DNA of 7,474 nucleotides from an uncultured Eubacteriales bacterium (GTDB lineage: Bacteria; Bacillota; Clostridia; Lachnospirales; Bianqueaceae), in NCBI GenBank assembly GCA_900322165.1, contig ONYR01000339.1:1-7474 (forward strand), in the 5' to 3' direction. A program made the translations under genes and the position numbers. Shown piece by piece: positions 6,745 through 7,474 of the stretch. The notes beneath the pieces are model-generated. The model was not told the DNA's origin. It ran no database searches and saw only the letters and a program-made list of their open reading frames with translations. Numbering within the stretch: position 1 is the stretch's first letter; the number at the start of each line of letters is the position of its first letter.

Positions 6745-7111
6745 TAGGACTAACCTGCATTTTAAAGTGTTGTTAGTCCTATGTTTTTTGTTCGAAAACC
6801 AGGCCGGTAGGACTGAAGTGCCAATTTTAAAACTCCCCGTCCTATCCTCCGCTTTGAGTTTTCGTCTGCACTAGGACTGCCACTTAGTTATTTAGTATTC
6901 CCGTCCTACAATCCGAGGGGATCTCATCGTAACACAGCTTTACCACTAGGACTAACTCCGGCTATTTATGCTTTTCAGTCTGACTCACTTTTATATCCGT
7001 CCCAACACCATAGGACTGAACCTTCGAATTTGCACCGTCTCGTCCCACACCACCTATTACAACGCTTCACCTCATAGGACGGCAAGCGAATTAAATCAGG
7101 AGTCAGTCCTA
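6745..7111. repeat. Ordered array of six TAGGAC / GTCCTA inverted-repeat units (unrecognised)
   Basis: TAGGAC starts at 6745, 6808, 6872, 6947, 7011 and 7075; the first five continue as TAGGACT. A GTCCTA-like arm starts exactly 31 bp after each: 6776, 6839, 6903 (GTCCTA), 6978 (GTCTGA), 7042 (GTCCCA) and 7106 (GTCCTA). Each unit is 37 bp, with about 25 bp of largely unrelated sequence between the arms, tending to be AT-rich in the middle. Units are separated by 26-27 bp of unrelated sequence, except 38 bp between units 3 and 4. The period is thus 63, 64, 75, 64, 64. The first unit has 10-bp arms (TAGGACTAAC / GTTAGTCCTA). No protein-coding frame spans the array. It is not a CRISPR, since the conserved part is only 6-7 bp and alternates in orientation. 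It could be a cluster of protein-binding sites, a series of small RNA hairpins, or recombination sites. I do not know its function. Confidence 0.8.
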
Positions 7112-7200
7112 TAAAGAACCGCTCCCGCGGCCAAAAGGGAATAGACAACCACAAAGTGACCCGGCAGAGAAAGCAACGCCTTTCTGTCGGGTCCTTTATA
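7111..7200 (+). repeat. Dispersed intergenic repeat, copy 2 (diverged)
   Basis: This is the second copy of the element at 611-706, in the same orientation. It begins at the last base of the repeat array with ATAAAGAACC, keeps GCGGCC and the 19-nt identical core (7133-7151), and then a hairpin. Substitutions and small gaps are spread along the rest, so the copies have diverged for some time. It lies between the array and the ORF6N gene. Confidence 0.6.
7158..7199 (+). terminator. Degenerate terminator hairpin in repeat copy 2
   Basis: GACCCGGCAGA (7158-7168) pairs with TTTGTCGGGTC-like bases ending at 7193, with a G-U wobble and a small internal bulge compared with copy 1. The following tract is only CCTTTATA, much poorer than in copy 1. 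It may still weaken or end transcription coming out of the array, and it would sit in the leader of any longer ORF6N transcript. Confidence 0.4.
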
Positions 7201-7231
7201 TGCCCTCAAAACATTACCACAGGAGTTAGGC

Positions 7232-7474
7232 ATGCCAGATAACAGCACCGAGATTATGCTTATCGATGAGCAAACACTGCAGGATAAAATCTATGTAATC
7301 CGCGGCCAACAGGTCATGCTCGATTATGATTTAGCGGAGATATATGGGTACACCACCTCTCGTTTCAATGAGCAGGTTTCTAGAAACATTGATCGCTTTG
7401 ATTCGGATTTCATGTTTGCTCTGACAAGGGAAGAGTTTCAACATTTGATGTCGCAAAATGCGATATCAAGTTGG
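7232..7474 (+). CDS. ORF6N-domain protein (KilA-N-like DNA-binding), partial
   Basis: Only the first 81 codons are in the window; the frame is still open at the last base. ATG 7232 follows AGGAG (7221-7225) at 6 nt. Residues 18-81 show the ORF6N domain: DKIYVIRGQQVMLDYDLAEIYG, then a region ending FNEQVSRNIDRFDSDFMFALTREEF, and MSQNAISSW at the window edge, the usual order in the family. ORF6N domains are thought to bind DNA and occur in phage antirepressor-like proteins and in many chromosomal accessory islands. The usual AYAFTEQG-type continuation would lie beyond the window. It starts 31 bp after the hairpin repeat and about 120 bp after the inverted-repeat array, so binding of the array by this protein is an attractive but untested idea. 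Its own promoter is unclear; a TATAAA (7110-7115) overlaps the last array arm but lacks a good -35. Confidence 0.88.
   Translation, partial: MPDNSTEIMLIDEQTLQDKIYVIRGQQVMLDYDLAEIYGYTTSRFNEQVSRNIDRFDSDFMFALTREEFQHLMSQNAISSW

Noticed and set aside
6745..7111. CRISPR array
   Set aside because: The conserved part is only 6-7 bp and alternates in orientation; there is no 24-40 bp direct repeat and no cas gene in the window.

Overview
The window looks like a chromosomal segment of a mid-to-high GC Firmicute, most likely a clostridial gut, rumen or oral anaerobe. The reasons are strong AGGAGG-type ribosome binding sites 5-9 nt before nearly every start, tightly packed operon genes, AT-rich promoter regions between GC-rich genes, a DUF2442-type protein, a LacI regulator of a type familiar from Lachnospiraceae-like genomes, and an ORF6N-domain gene. 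This is inference from family and style; no rRNA or other marker is present.

Layout. Positions 1-263 hold no supported gene, apart from a possible 16-codon tail of an upstream frame, and contain a good promoter for a small + strand gene (264-614). That gene is a DUF2442 protein whose C-terminal helix-turn-helix seems cut off just after its first helix. It ends in a repeat element containing a strong bidirectional terminator (661-706). Facing it is a four-gene minus-strand operon, transcribed from 5434 down to 704: a glycerol-kinase-like FGGY sugar kinase, an L-fucose/L-arabinose isomerase-family protein, and the N- and C-terminal halves of a split transketolase. Divergent from the operon is its probable LacI-family regulator (5579-6586). 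The 144-bp shared promoter region carries a near-consensus promoter for the regulator and five CTTAA boxes.

The operon reads as an aldose-to-ketose-to-ketose-phosphate-to-transketolase route that would feed C2/C3 units into the pentose phosphate pathway and glycolysis. D-arabinose/D-ribulose or the branched pentose D-apiose (apulose kinase plus split apulose-4-phosphate transketolase) are the two best candidate substrates. No transporter, epimerase or aldolase is in the window.

The most unusual part is 6587-7231, which has no gene. It holds an ordered array (6745-7111) of six inverted-repeat units. Each unit has a TAGGAC arm and a GTCCTA-like arm starting exactly 31 bp later in all six cases, with otherwise unrelated DNA between. 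The units recur every 63-64 bp, with one 75-bp step. I do not recognise this array as any described element. It is followed by a second, diverged copy of the terminator-bearing repeat (7111-7200) and then by the start of an ORF6N-domain gene that runs off the end of the window (7232-7474).
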